A stretch of 45,642 bases of DNA from Kiritimatiellota bacterium (GTDB lineage: Bacteria; Verrucomicrobiota; Lentisphaeria; Oligosphaerales; JAADHN01), in NCBI GenBank assembly GCA_013151865.1, contig JAADHN010000157.1, positions 1-45,642 of the forward strand, in the 5' to 3' direction. Positions 33,991-42,996 of the stretch are shown here, piece by piece. How positions within the stretch are numbered: position 1 is the first letter of the stretch; each line of letters begins with the position of its first letter. The notes beneath the pieces are model-generated. The model had not been told where the DNA came from. It made no database searches and saw only the letters and a program-made list of their open reading frames with translations. Position numbers and translations under genes: made by a program.

Positions 33991-34449
33991 ATGCGGAGCA
34001 GAGAGCGGACCTTCCGGAGAACGGCGAGGCCGTGAATATCCCGGTTTCTCCGGTAAGGTACCGCGTAGATCAGGCGAGCGCAGGTCGTTGCCGAGGCGAC
34101 TCCCGTTCGAGCGGGAAACGGTGCCACAGAAATCGCTACATTCCCGCATTTCTTTGAAAACGTCTGCTTCAGCGTCATTTTGGGCGTGAGGCGATTCGAT
34201 TCCACCGGGCCCCTGGCACATTGCCGCGTCCGGCGCGGGTTGCCTTCCTCGTGCGGCAACCGCGGGCGCCGCGTGTTCGGTCCTCGGGCAGGCGGGAGCG
34301 GGGACCCGACCCCGTTCGGAAAGCAGGCCCCGAGCTTCACCACGCCGCGGCTACACGGCAAATGGTTATGGTGGAAGATGCCTTCCGGGACCGTGCCGGC
34401 AACCACGCCCGCGACCGCTCCTCCCGAGCGCCTTCGTAAGGAACCAAAA
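33991..34449. promoter_or_regulatory. Leader region of the plus-strand glycan cluster
   Basis: About 460 bp between copy 2 of the element and the Gfo/Idh gene. No gene is supported. It contains GGGCCCCTGG...CATTGCCGCG (34208-34228), similar to a palindromic insert in the RHS gene, and should hold the promoter of the downstream cluster, but no convincing boxes are seen. Confidence 0.35.
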
Positions 34450-35694
34450 ATGCACAGCGGTTTCCAAACGCTTCTCGTCGGCGGGGGCATGATTGCCCAC
34501 GATCAAATCCTACCCTCTTTGTACCAGCTTCAGCGGGAGGGAATCGTCGGGGAACTCGCCGTGTGCGCGCAGACCGGGAAAACGGTCAAAGCACTTGCGG
34601 AAAACGCCGCGATCCTGCGTGCCTTTCCCGGACACGGTTTCACGCCGCACCCGGACTACCGGACGGTCGGAGACCTGGCGAAAAAGCACCCCTCACTGTA
34701 CAAGGCACTGTTGGCCGATATGCCGCCTCGAAACCTGGTGGTCATGGCCCTGCCGGATCCCTTGCATTACGAATGCATCATGTGCGCCCTCGAGGCGGAA
34801 CAGCATGTGCTGGCCGTAAAGCCGCTTGTCCTGAACCATAAGCACGCCAAGGAGATAGAGACGCAAGCACGAGAGAAGGGACTGTTTGTCGGGGTCGAGT
34901 ATCACAAGCGTTTCGACGACCGTGCCTTGCTGGCGCGCATGTATTATCGCGCGGGCCGGTTCGGCGATTTCCGCCTGGGTCAGGCCGCAATGGTCGAGCC
35001 TTACTACTACCGCGAGTCCAATTTTCAGAACTGGTGCACGTGCGAGAACACCGACCTTTTCGCCTACGTCGGCTGCCACTATGTGGACCAAGTGCATTTC
35101 ATTACCGGCCATCTCCCGGTGGAAGTGTCGGTCTACGGAATCGTCGACACGTATCCGAACGGGCGTAAAGGCTATTTGTGGACTGATGCACGCGTCATTT
35201 GGGACAATGGCGGCTGTCTCAGCGTCATGAACGCGTTGGGCTACCCGAATGCCGCGGCCGGCGGAAATGCACAGGGCATCCGGTTGCTCTGTCAGGGGGC
35301 TGAGGACGCCTGTCTGCTGGTCCACGACGACCAATACCGGGGTGTCAAGTATTGTTTCGACCGGCCCGGAGAGGGCCCCAACGCGACGCGGTACAGCGAG
35401 CCGAGCCCGGACTATTTCCGACTCGTGTACCGTGGCGGCGAGGGATTGACGCCGGTCGGTTACGGCTACCGTTCCATCGAAGCGATCGCCAAGGCGGCCG
35501 CCCGGGTCGAGGCTGCCGGCAGTCTCGACGCCCGCCGGGCCGAAATCGCCGAGATCGATGCCGACGGCATTATTGCCACCCCGGCCAACAGCAGTTTCAA
35601 CGAACTTGTCATCGAAGCCGGTCGCTTGTCGATTGCCCATGCCGGCCGGCCCGCCTTCATCGAATATGGGGACGCGCCCGGAGTACACCTCTGA
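34450..35694 (+). CDS. Gfo/Idh/MocA-family oxidoreductase
   Basis: 414 residues from ATG 34450, with AAGGAA upstream at about 9 bases. The N-terminus TLLVGGGMIAHDQILPSL is the Rossmann NAD(P)-binding start. LVVMALPDPLHYECIMCALEAEQHVLAVKPLVLN is the conserved helix and KP segment (VKP in place of the usual EKP), followed by GVEYHKRFDDRALLAR and CHYVDQVHFITG, with the second His/Asp region typical of the family. No signal peptide, so cytoplasmic. Such enzymes oxidise or reduce sugars and inositols and often accompany sugar isomerases, as here (next gene 121 bp downstream). Substrate unknown. Confidence 0.92.
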   Translation: MHSGFQTLLVGGGMIAHDQILPSLYQLQREGIVGELAVCAQTGKTVKALAENAAILRAFPGHGFTPHPDYRTVGDLAKKHPSLYKALLADMPPRNLVVMALPDPLHYECIMCALEAEQHVLAVKPLVLNHKHAKEIETQAREKGLFVGVEYHKRFDDRALLARMYYRAGRFGDFRLGQAAMVEPYYYRESNFQNWCTCENTDLFAYVGCHYVDQVHFITGHLPVEVSVYGIVDTYPNGRKGYLWTDARVIWDNGGCLSVMNALGYPNAAAGGNAQGIRLLCQGAEDACLLVHDDQYRGVKYCFDRPGEGPNATRYSEPSPDYFRLVYRGGEGLTPVGYGYRSIEAIAKAAARVEAAGSLDARRAEIAEIDADGIIATPANSSFNELVIEAGRLSIAHAGRPAFIEYGDAPGVHL

Positions 35695-35815
35695 GATACC
35701 CGCGCAAGACGCCACGACTGTCGCGGCCGACCGGGAAAGGACCGGGGCAACGGCTCCGATGGTCGCAGCAGCTGTCCGACCTGCCTTGGAAACCGGAAAC
35801 ACGGAGTCCAACACA

Positions 35816-36649
35816 ATGATAAAGCTCGGGTGCGGAACGGTGACGTTTCGGGAACTTCCGCTGGAAGAAGCCATGCGCAGAATCGCGGGGGCGGGGTATG
35901 AATACGTGGAACCGCAGGCCACCGCCCCTTTCTGCCCGCACGTGAATCCCTGGAAGGACGATCCGGACCGGTTCCGGCGCTTGGTCGCCGACTTCGGGTT
36001 CAAAGGCGCGTCAGCGCTGTGGGCCCCGCATGGGGCCATCATTCCGACCCCGGAGAGCGTCCGGGGGATCACGCAGGCGATCCGCTGGGCGGCCGAGGCT
36101 GCCATACCGGTCGTCAATGCCGGCGACGGCAAGAAGCCACGGGACCTGTCGGATGATGACGCACTCGAACTGATGCGCGACCGGCTTGCCCGGATCCTCG
36201 AGGTTGCCGCGGAATGCCGGGTGTTTTTGGCTGTCGAGCCGCACGGGACTTTTTCGCTCACGGCCGACGGCCTGAAGAAGATCATGGCCCTGTCGGACTC
36301 GGAGTGGCTTGGCATCAATTACGACGCCGCGAACGTGCACCGGGCCACGTACGTCGAAACCGTGGCGGGGGCATATTCCTGGACGCCCTACGGCCGGCGG
36401 CAAGACGAAGTCGCCACGCTGAAGGCGGTCGTGGAGCGGGTGGTGCATTTTCACGTGAAGGACGTGCGGGGCGCCGAATGCGTTGTGCTCGGACGCGGGG
36501 AAGTCGATAACGGGGGATGTATCGATGTTCTCCGCGAACACGGCTATGACGGCGTGCTGTCGCTCGAGACCGAGGGCGGATTCGGCCCCGACGAAGCGCA
36601 GCATTTGATCGAGGAAAGCCGGAAGTACTTGCTCGATCTCTTGGGGTGA
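35816..36649 (+). CDS. Sugar phosphate isomerase/epimerase-type TIM barrel protein
   Basis: 277 residues from ATG 35816 (CGGAG about 11 bases upstream). The fold is the xylose-isomerase-like/AP endonuclease 2 barrel: KLGCGTVTF at the N-terminus, AGYEYVEPQ, ALWAPHGAIIP, VNAGDGKKP, FLAVEPHGTF (metal-ligand Glu), INYDAANVH (Asp/Asn), VVHFHVKDVRG (His) and GVLSLETEGGF (Glu). These are the metal-binding positions of the family, so it is probably active. Members isomerise or epimerise sugars or dehydrate inosose. Pairing with the upstream Gfo/Idh gene suggests a sugar interconversion route for products of the downstream hydrolases. Confidence 0.9.
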   Translation: MIKLGCGTVTFRELPLEEAMRRIAGAGYEYVEPQATAPFCPHVNPWKDDPDRFRRLVADFGFKGASALWAPHGAIIPTPESVRGITQAIRWAAEAAIPVVNAGDGKKPRDLSDDDALELMRDRLARILEVAAECRVFLAVEPHGTFSLTADGLKKIMALSDSEWLGINYDAANVHRATYVETVAGAYSWTPYGRRQDEVATLKAVVERVVHFHVKDVRGAECVVLGRGEVDNGGCIDVLREHGYDGVLSLETEGGFGPDEAQHLIEESRKYLLDLLG

Positions 36650-36650
36650 C

Positions 36651-36983
36651 GTGCGGAACGTACCACTGCGGCAGCCGGTGACCGGATATGCCATTGCCGA
36701 GGGCGGGGAGAAGGGCTACAGCGAGTTCGTGGGCATGCTCCATGAAATATGCCGGGCGGTTCAGACCCGCGCCCGACCGTTGCGTGCCGCCGAGCGAGCC
36801 GACGACGGGTTGGCGGTCATCGGCGCGGCATACCTCTCCGAGCTGCGCGGGGGCCGGAGCGTGGGCACCGAAGAGTTCAAACCGTTCGCCCTGGATTTGC
36901 GGGAAAAGGAAGGGAAACATGCGGCGGATGTTTTCGTCCGTCGAGTTTGCGACCACCTGCAACGACGGGCGAGTGCGTACTGA
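36651..36983 (+). pseudogene. C-terminal remnant of a Gfo/Idh-family oxidoreductase
   Basis: A 110-codon frame starting with GTG one base after the preceding stop. GYSEFVGMLHEICRAVQTRARPL and GLAVIGAAYLSELRGGRSV match the terminal helix and GRPV-type ending of Gfo/Idh oxidoreductases. The whole Rossmann domain and the KP motif are absent. I read it as the 3' remainder of a second oxidoreductase gene, though a short expressed protein cannot be excluded since the frame is open and directly abuts the isomerase. Confidence 0.5.
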
Positions 36984-37086
36984 CACTTGATTAAAGGCGA
37001 TTCCGTTGCGCGACAAACCAACCCGAATAATGCGTGAGCCATCTGCTGCGACGAAGTTCATGGATTGATCGGACAAAGGAAATCGG

Positions 37087-38406
37087 ATGATGCGAAACGC
37101 AAGTTTTGCCCTGACCGGATCCTGCCTTTTTCTGGCGGCGACGATGTCGAACGCCGCGCAACTGCGGCTGGCCGACGGCCGTCCGGTGGTCGGCGTCTAT
37201 TACTTCGGCCACTGGTGGGAGCCGTGGAAGTCCAATGACGACGCGATCCGAAACGACCTGAACCGCCTGCGCAAGATGGGCGTAACCGTTCTATTCGCGG
37301 ATCATGAATGGTCCCAGGCCATCGACGGCGATTGGCGTTGGCTCGACCGCGAACATCGCCTGGCCCGCGAAGCCGGGCTGGTGATCGTGCCCTGGCTCAG
37401 CCTGAAAACGTTCTCCGACGTCGCGCCCGGCCGCCGGCAGGAACTGGCAAAGAAGTGGTTCGGTGTGGATCTGGTGTATGGAGTGGACCAGGACGGCAAG
37501 CCCGCCGCGCCCTTGCCGTATCACCCGCAGACGCTCGAATTCGCCGTGAAATGGACGAAGGCGTATATCGAGAGGTACCGGGAGCAGGGCGCTTTGGCGC
37601 ACGTCCGGCTGAACGGGCGGGAGGGCGTCTGGGTCTGTCCGACCGTGGAAATCGCGTGGGTCGGCCCGGGGAGTTTCGACCCCGCCACGGTGTTCATGTT
37701 CGTGCGCCATTTGAAGTCCCGGTATCGATCGGTCGCGGAATTGAACAAGACCTGGGGCGTCGATTACCGTTCCTTTTGGGACGTGGCCCCCCGGGACAAG
37801 CGGGTGTTCGATTTTCCCGGGGCGACGAGGGGTAAGGCGGTCCATTCGGCGGCCGTTCGGGACTGGGTCGCCTTCTGCTCGCAACTGCTGAACGACAGCC
37901 TCGAACGCATCGGTGCGGCGATCCGACGCGAAGTTCCCGATGTCGTCATCGGCACGGAAACGCCGTACCAATTGGGCAGTGCACATCCCCATGCGGCGGC
38001 GTATCGAATCGGGTATGCTGCGGACTCCGCAAGCGTTGAACATGCCGAAATCCTGGTGGTGCGTGCAACAGGCCCGCTGACCCCCGAGGAGATCGCGCTG
38101 CAGGACGCGTACCGAAAACGGGGGCACGCGGTGGTGCTGGCGTACCGCACCTACAGGCATTGGTCGGTTTTCATGGACCGGCCGGACGCGAAGGGACGCG
38201 CGGAATCGTTTGCCGCCCAGGCCGCCGAGCACGCCGACGGCCTCGGATTTTACTCTTGGAACGAAATGGTCGATACGCATGTCGCCCCCGGGACCGTTCG
38301 GAAAGAAGTCGCGCTGACACCGGCCCGGTCCGAGCAGTCCGTCCGGTTCCTCGAGTCCGTCGTGAAACATTATCTGGGCAGGGGCGGATCTGGCCGATCC
38401 GACTGA
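37087..38406 (+). CDS. Secreted TIM-barrel protein, GH42-like
   Basis: 439 residues with a signal peptide (MMRNASFALTGSCLFLAATMSNAAQ). AAAGGAA precedes ATG 37087 by about 7 bases. VVGVYYFGHWWEPWKSND, LRKMGVTVLFADHEWS and AREAGLVIVPWLSL are early strands of a (beta/alpha)8 barrel. SVAELNKTWGVDYRSFWDVAP resembles the LNxxWG segment of GH42 beta-galactosidase-like enzymes. The usual GH42 Asn-Glu acid/base pair was not found, so catalytic class is open. A GH99-like or uncharacterised barrel is an alternative. It carries one exact 13-bp palindrome at 38019. It sits in a run of same-strand carbohydrate-active genes. Confidence 0.72.
   Translation: MMRNASFALTGSCLFLAATMSNAAQLRLADGRPVVGVYYFGHWWEPWKSNDDAIRNDLNRLRKMGVTVLFADHEWSQAIDGDWRWLDREHRLAREAGLVIVPWLSLKTFSDVAPGRRQELAKKWFGVDLVYGVDQDGKPAAPLPYHPQTLEFAVKWTKAYIERYREQGALAHVRLNGREGVWVCPTVEIAWVGPGSFDPATVFMFVRHLKSRYRSVAELNKTWGVDYRSFWDVAPRDKRVFDFPGATRGKAVHSAAVRDWVAFCSQLLNDSLERIGAAIRREVPDVVIGTETPYQLGSAHPHAAAYRIGYAADSASVEHAEILVVRATGPLTPEEIALQDAYRKRGHAVVLAYRTYRHWSVFMDRPDAKGRAESFAAQAAEHADGLGFYSWNEMVDTHVAPGTVRKEVALTPARSEQSVRFLESVVKHYLGRGGSGRSD
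38019..38031. repeat. 13-bp palindrome TGCGGACTCCGCA
   Basis: Exact copy inside the GH42-like gene, encoding ADSA in YAADSASVEH. Confidence 0.7.
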
Positions 38407-38479
38407 CCCGCTCGTTCGAAAGCCGGAATCGTTTCGCGGGCGGAAACAGCAAGCCGTCTGCCCTGCGGAGACAGCAAAA

Positions 38480-41400
38480 ATGAAGCATCCCCGGCTAATC
38501 GGCGGACTTCTTGTTGCGGCGACCTTCTGCCGTGCGGCCTCCGAGGTCGTCTGGCAAATCGGTACCCCGGACCACAATTACGCGGAGCTTGCGATTGCCG
38601 GCGATTACGAGGCATTCCCCTCCAGATACGGGGCCGGTTCGGTGGTATTCGATGTGGGCAAGAGCCGAGCCGACCGCGACTGGCCGTTCATTCAACCCGG
38701 CCCCGCAGATGCGTGGGCCGGGCGGCGGGTGCATCCGTTCCGGATTCGATTTCGCCTGGATCGCGAACCCTGCGGGACATTCACGCTGCGCATCGACTTG
38801 GTGGACGTCCACTCCCGGGTCCCACCGGTCCTGGTGGTGCGTGTGGGCGGTCGGACGGGACGCTTCGTCCCGGAACCCGGCAGTGGCGACGCCTCTCTCA
38901 AGGATCCCCGGCACGGTCGGGCAAAGCGTCTCGAAGCCGTGCTTCCCGCCCGCCTTTTTCGGAAAGGGACCAACGAGATTGTCATCGAGGCGGTGGACGG
39001 TTCGTGGGTGTTGTACGATGCCGTGACTTTGTTCAACGTCGCGAATGCTGCCGGCCGCGGACCGGTCGTGCGTAACTTGCGTGTGCGCGTGACTCCGTTT
39101 CTCGTCAAGCACGACGGCCGATTGCGCCGGGTGATCGAGGCGGTGACCGAATGTGCCGGTCTCCCGGAACAGCTCGCTTGGCGTGTTCGTTGCGGCGACG
39201 GCGAGCGAGAGACGGTCGCCCGCAACCTGCCGCTGTTCGGCTCGATCCGGCAGGAACTGACCGTGCCGGTTTCCGATCGGCCTGTGGACGCGGAAGTGAG
39301 CGTCGCCGCCGGCACATCGTCGAAATCTGTGCGTCTCACAGTCCGTCCCGGACGCAAATGGAAGGTTTTCGTGGCCGCCAGTGCGCACACCGACATCGGG
39401 TATACCCATGTTCAGCCGGAGTGCGCGGAGCGCCACAATCGCAATATCGACACGGCCGTCGAATTGGCAGACAAGTTCCGGGGCTTCAAATGGAACAGCG
39501 AGGTCGCCTGGATCGCGGAGAATTACCTGCGCGACCGCAAACCGGAACAGAAAAGACGGTTTCTGGAACGTACGCGGCAAGGCGCAATCGGCGTCCAGGC
39601 GTTGTATGCCAACATGTTGACAGGGCTGTGCTCGGCGGAAGCATTGTGTCGCCTCACGTGGTTCGCTCACCGACTGCACCGGAAGTACGCCATTCCGTTT
39701 GAAAGCGCCATGTTGAGCGACGTACCGACGTCGGTCTGGGCTATGCCCATGATGCTGAACCAAGCCGGCATCCGCTATTTCGCCGAAGGCTGCAACAACA
39801 CGCGGGCCGTCACATTCACGGATTTGTATGCAAAATCGCCGTGCTGGTGGGAGGGGCCGGACGGCAGCCGCGTATTGATGATGTTCACCCCCGGGTATGC
39901 CCATGCCCAAAGGTGGGGCCTGACTTCCGGCATCGACAAGGCGCGCCGCCGCATCCTCGGGGACCTGCGGCGCTGCGAAGAACGGAAGGATTATCCCTAC
40001 GACGCGGTGTTCCTGTACGGAGCCGTGAGCGATAACTGCCTGTTGCCGCCCAACCTCGCCTCGGTCTGCGCCGAATGGAACAAACAGTACGCCTATCCGA
40101 AATTGATTCTGTGCCGGAACGCCGAGTTCTTCCGGTATATCGAGAAAAACTACGGGGACCGTCTTCCCGTTGTCCGCGGCAGCGGTGGGACGTATTGGGA
40201 AGACGGCGCCGCCTCGTCCGCCCGTGAGACTGCGCTGAACCGTCGTGCGCACGAGGCCCTGGCGAATGCCGAAAAACTGTTTGCATTCCTGCATCGTCTC
40301 GACCCGGCGGTCGACGTGCCGGAGACCGCCCTGCAAGATACGTGGCGCAATTGTCTGCTGTACGACGAACACACCTGGGGCGCGCACTGCTCGGTTTCGC
40401 AACCTGAGAGCGATTTCACGAAGGCACAGTGGAAGGTCAAAACGCAGTTCGCGCACGACGCGGACCGTGCCGCCCGTTCGCTCTTGCACGACGCGTTGTC
40501 TTCCCTGGCTCTCCACTTACAGGCCGACACGGCGTCCGTCGTCGTATTCAACCCATTGAATTGGTCTCGGACCGACGTGGTGGAAGTCGATCTGCCGGGC
40601 GGCCGGCGCGTGGAGGACTCACGGGGCCGGCCGGCGCCCGCGTGCCGCGTGGACGGCAAAGTCGTATTCCTTGCTCGCGACGTCCCGCCGTGCGGATACC
40701 GCGTGTATCGACTCCGGCCCGGTTCGGTTCCGGAACCTGCGGAGTCCGCACATTCCCTTCAACTGGAGAATCGATTCTACCGGATTGAAGTCGATCCAAA
40801 AACCGGGGCGGTCGCAAGCGTCGCGGACAAGCAACTGGGCCGGGAACTGGTGGACCGCGCCGCGCCGTACGGCCTGAACCAGTATCTCTATGTGAGCGGC
40901 GGCAAAGGGACCAGGATCGAGACCGGGCACGGGCCGGCGCCGGACTTGAAGATCTCCACAACTGCAAACGCACGCGTGCGCTGTCTTCGCCTCGGGACCG
41001 TCGGCCGCCGGATGATCATCGAGTCGGGCGCAGCCATGACGCCCCGGTTGGTCACGGAAATCACACTCTGGAACGCGGTAAACCGGATCGAGTTCGTCAA
41101 TCGCATCACCAAGAAACTCACGTACGACAAGGAGGCCGTCTATTTCGCCTTTCCATTCGCAACGGCGAATCCCGTGGTGCGCTACGAGGAACCGCTGGCC
41201 GTCGTGCGTCCCGACCGAGATTTGCTGCCCGGCGCCTGCCGCGACTGGTTCACGACGCAGCACTTCGTGGAAGTATCTTCCAAAGACGCTGCGGTGGTCT
41301 GGGCATCGCCGGATGCGCCCCTGGTCTGCTTTGGCGAAATCAATACCGGCAAGTGGAAGCGCCGCCTGGACTCGATGAACGGACACCTGTATGCGTACGT

Positions 41401-41848
41401 CATGAACAACTACTGGTTCACCAATTATCTTGCGGGACAGGCCGGGGATTTCACCTTCCGGTTCGCCGTTGCCGGCCGGCCCGGACAGGACGCGGCGGCC
41501 TCGGCACGGTTCGGTTGGGCCGCCTCGAACCCGCTGACGGCGGTTCGCCTCGAACCCGGTTCCGGCGGAACGCTTCCTGCGGACTCCGCACGTTTCGTCG
41601 AGATCATGGAACCCAACGTGTTGCTCATCGGCGCAAAGACCGTGGAGAAGGGCGACGGGCTGATTCTGCGCCTCTGGAACCTGTCGCGGACGGCGATCAC
41701 CGCCCATATCCGTTTGCCGTTGTCCCCCGTGACGAAAGCGGAGTTATGCACCCTCGTCGAGGAGGCGCTCCGGCCGCTCGATGTTCAGGACGGGACGGTC
41801 CCCGTGCCGGTCCGGGCCGCCGGAGTGGCGACCGTGCGGATCGAGTGA
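38480..41848 (+). CDS. Secreted GH38-like alpha-mannosidase-type glycosidase
   Basis: 1122 residues with a short signal peptide (MKHPRLIGGLLVAATFCRAA). Residues about 25-190 form a jelly-roll domain like domain III of family 4 polysaccharide lyases (IGTPDHNYAE, FRIRFRL, TLRIDLVDV, IEAVDGSWVLYDAVTL). The GH38-type catalytic barrel follows: AHTDIGYTHV (about 302-311, zinc His and Asp), WIAENYL, LSDVPTSVWAMPMML with candidate nucleophile Asp near 414, and DEHTWGAHC near 630. The C-terminal beta-sandwich runs to the end. GH38 enzymes remove alpha-mannose. Sequence differs enough from classic members that another alpha-linked sugar is possible. Exact 13-bp palindromes lie at 40738 and 41578. Confidence 0.85.
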   Translation: MKHPRLIGGLLVAATFCRAASEVVWQIGTPDHNYAELAIAGDYEAFPSRYGAGSVVFDVGKSRADRDWPFIQPGPADAWAGRRVHPFRIRFRLDREPCGTFTLRIDLVDVHSRVPPVLVVRVGGRTGRFVPEPGSGDASLKDPRHGRAKRLEAVLPARLFRKGTNEIVIEAVDGSWVLYDAVTLFNVANAAGRGPVVRNLRVRVTPFLVKHDGRLRRVIEAVTECAGLPEQLAWRVRCGDGERETVARNLPLFGSIRQELTVPVSDRPVDAEVSVAAGTSSKSVRLTVRPGRKWKVFVAASAHTDIGYTHVQPECAERHNRNIDTAVELADKFRGFKWNSEVAWIAENYLRDRKPEQKRRFLERTRQGAIGVQALYANMLTGLCSAEALCRLTWFAHRLHRKYAIPFESAMLSDVPTSVWAMPMMLNQAGIRYFAEGCNNTRAVTFTDLYAKSPCWWEGPDGSRVLMMFTPGYAHAQRWGLTSGIDKARRRILGDLRRCEERKDYPYDAVFLYGAVSDNCLLPPNLASVCAEWNKQYAYPKLILCRNAEFFRYIEKNYGDRLPVVRGSGGTYWEDGAASSARETALNRRAHEALANAEKLFAFLHRLDPAVDVPETALQDTWRNCLLYDEHTWGAHCSVSQPESDFTKAQWKVKTQFAHDADRAARSLLHDALSSLALHLQADTASVVVFNPLNWSRTDVVEVDLPGGRRVEDSRGRPAPACRVDGKVVFLARDVPPCGYRVYRLRPGSVPEPAESAHSLQLENRFYRIEVDPKTGAVASVADKQLGRELVDRAAPYGLNQYLYVSGGKGTRIETGHGPAPDLKISTTANARVRCLRLGTVGRRMIIESGAAMTPRLVTEITLWNAVNRIEFVNRITKKLTYDKEAVYFAFPFATANPVVRYEEPLAVVRPDRDLLPGACRDWFTTQHFVEVSSKDAAVVWASPDAPLVCFGEINTGKWKRRLDSMNGHLYAYVMNNYWFTNYLAGQAGDFTFRFAVAGRPGQDAAASARFGWAASNPLTAVRLEPGSGGTLPADSARFVEIMEPNVLLIGAKTVEKGDGLILRLWNLSRTAITAHIRLPLSPVTKAELCTLVEEALRPLDVQDGTVPVPVRAAGVATVRIE
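40738..40750. repeat. 13-bp palindrome TGCGGAGTCCGCA
   Basis: Exact copy in the GH38-like gene, encoding PAESAH. The 17 bases starting here equal those at 779-795 in the RHS gene. Confidence 0.7.
41578..41590. repeat. 13-bp palindrome TGCGGACTCCGCA
   Basis: Second exact copy in the GH38-like gene, encoding PADSAR. Confidence 0.7.
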
Positions 41849-41905
41849 TCGAAGCGGCCCCCTCGAACCAGAGCATAGTGGTTTCAGTCAAAGGAAACGT
41901 GAATA

Positions 41906-42907
41906 ATGACACACTCCGCAGAACCAACGCAGTGGTTCCGGCAGGCCGGCTGGGGGGTTTTCACACACTACCTTGCTGCGCCGGCGAGCGGCGGGCCCGC
42001 GGATATCACGCCGGACGAATGGGACCGGCAGGTGGATTCGTTCGACGTGCCGCGCCTGACCGCCAGACTCCGGTCGGTGGGGGCGCCGTATTACTTCATC
42101 ACCCTCGGCCAGAACACCGGCTTCTATTGCGCGCCGAACGATACCTACGACCGGCTGGTCGGCCGCCGGCCCAGCCGTCTCTCCCGCCGGGACTTGGTTG
42201 CGGAGATCGCGGACGCCCTGGAACGCGCCGGCATCCGTACCATGGTTTACCTGCCGAGCCATGCGCCGGCGCGCGACCGGCTGGCCGTCGAACGCCTCGT
42301 CTGCACTCCGGACTGGGACGCCTCGGCCTGGCAATTGCGACCCGGAACATACTTACGCACGAAAAAGACGGACGGACGCCTGTCGGAATTCCAGCGCAAC
42401 TGGGAGGCGATCATTCGTGAGTGGTCGCTGCGCTGGGGGCGCAAGGTGCACGGCTGGTGGATCGATGGCTGCTACCACGCCGAGCGCATGTACCGGCATC
42501 CTGATCCGCCGAATTTCCGGAGTTTCGCGGAGGCCCTCCGGGCGGGAAACCCGGATAGCATCGTTGCGTTCAATCCGGGGGTGAAAGTGCCGGTGGTCAC
42601 CCTCACCGAGTATGAAAATTACACGGCCGGCGAGATCGCCGGCGCGCTGCCTGTCACGCCCGCACCATGGGAAGACCCGTCGGCGGCGAGCGGCCGCGTG
42701 GGGCAGGCCCAGTACCACGTCCTGACGTACCTGGGCCGGTACTGGGGCCGGGGCGAGCCGCGGTTTTCCAAAGAACTGGCCGTGGCCTACACACGGCATA
42801 TCATCGACCACGGCGGCGTAATCACCTGGGACGTTCCCATCACCGCCGACGGGGGCATCCCGGACGCCTTCCTGCGCATCCTCCAGGCGATCGGCAAGGC
42901 GGTGTAG
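41906..42907 (+). CDS. Alpha-L-fucosidase-like (GH29-type) protein, no signal peptide
   Basis: 333 residues from ATG 41906, preceded by AAAGGAAA. The start WFRQAGWGVFTHYLA matches the WF...FGIFxHWG opening of GH29. AKxxGAxY-like (LRSVGAPYYFITLGQNTGF) and KVHGWWIDGCY follow, where Asp187 is in the position of the GH29 nucleophile. The length is short for GH29, as the usual C-terminal beta-sandwich is missing. No signal peptide is seen, unlike its neighbours, so it may act in the cytoplasm on imported saccharides, or export may rely on another route. The His residues of the classic -1 subsite were not confirmed, so fucose specificity is a guess. Confidence 0.78.
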   Translation: MTHSAEPTQWFRQAGWGVFTHYLAAPASGGPADITPDEWDRQVDSFDVPRLTARLRSVGAPYYFITLGQNTGFYCAPNDTYDRLVGRRPSRLSRRDLVAEIADALERAGIRTMVYLPSHAPARDRLAVERLVCTPDWDASAWQLRPGTYLRTKKTDGRLSEFQRNWEAIIREWSLRWGRKVHGWWIDGCYHAERMYRHPDPPNFRSFAEALRAGNPDSIVAFNPGVKVPVVTLTEYENYTAGEIAGALPVTPAPWEDPSAASGRVGQAQYHVLTYLGRYWGRGEPRFSKELAVAYTRHIIDHGGVITWDVPITADGGIPDAFLRILQAIGKAV

Positions 42908-42929
42908 GCCGGGCGACGGAGATCGGACT

Positions 42930-42951
42930 GATCGGTCTGATCCGACCGATC
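42930..42951. terminator. 8-bp hairpin between the GH29-like and GxGYxYP genes
   Basis: Arms GATCGGTC and GACCGATC with a 6-base loop, within a run of GATCGG/CCGATC words (42920-42962). A shorter similar run (GGCCGATCCGACTGACCC) follows the GH42-like gene at 38392-38409. No T-tract, so a repeat or weak terminator rather than a sure one. Confidence 0.35.
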
Positions 42952-42996
42952 CGCCTGACCCATCGGATGCGCCCGATCAACCGAAAGGAGCCTCCA

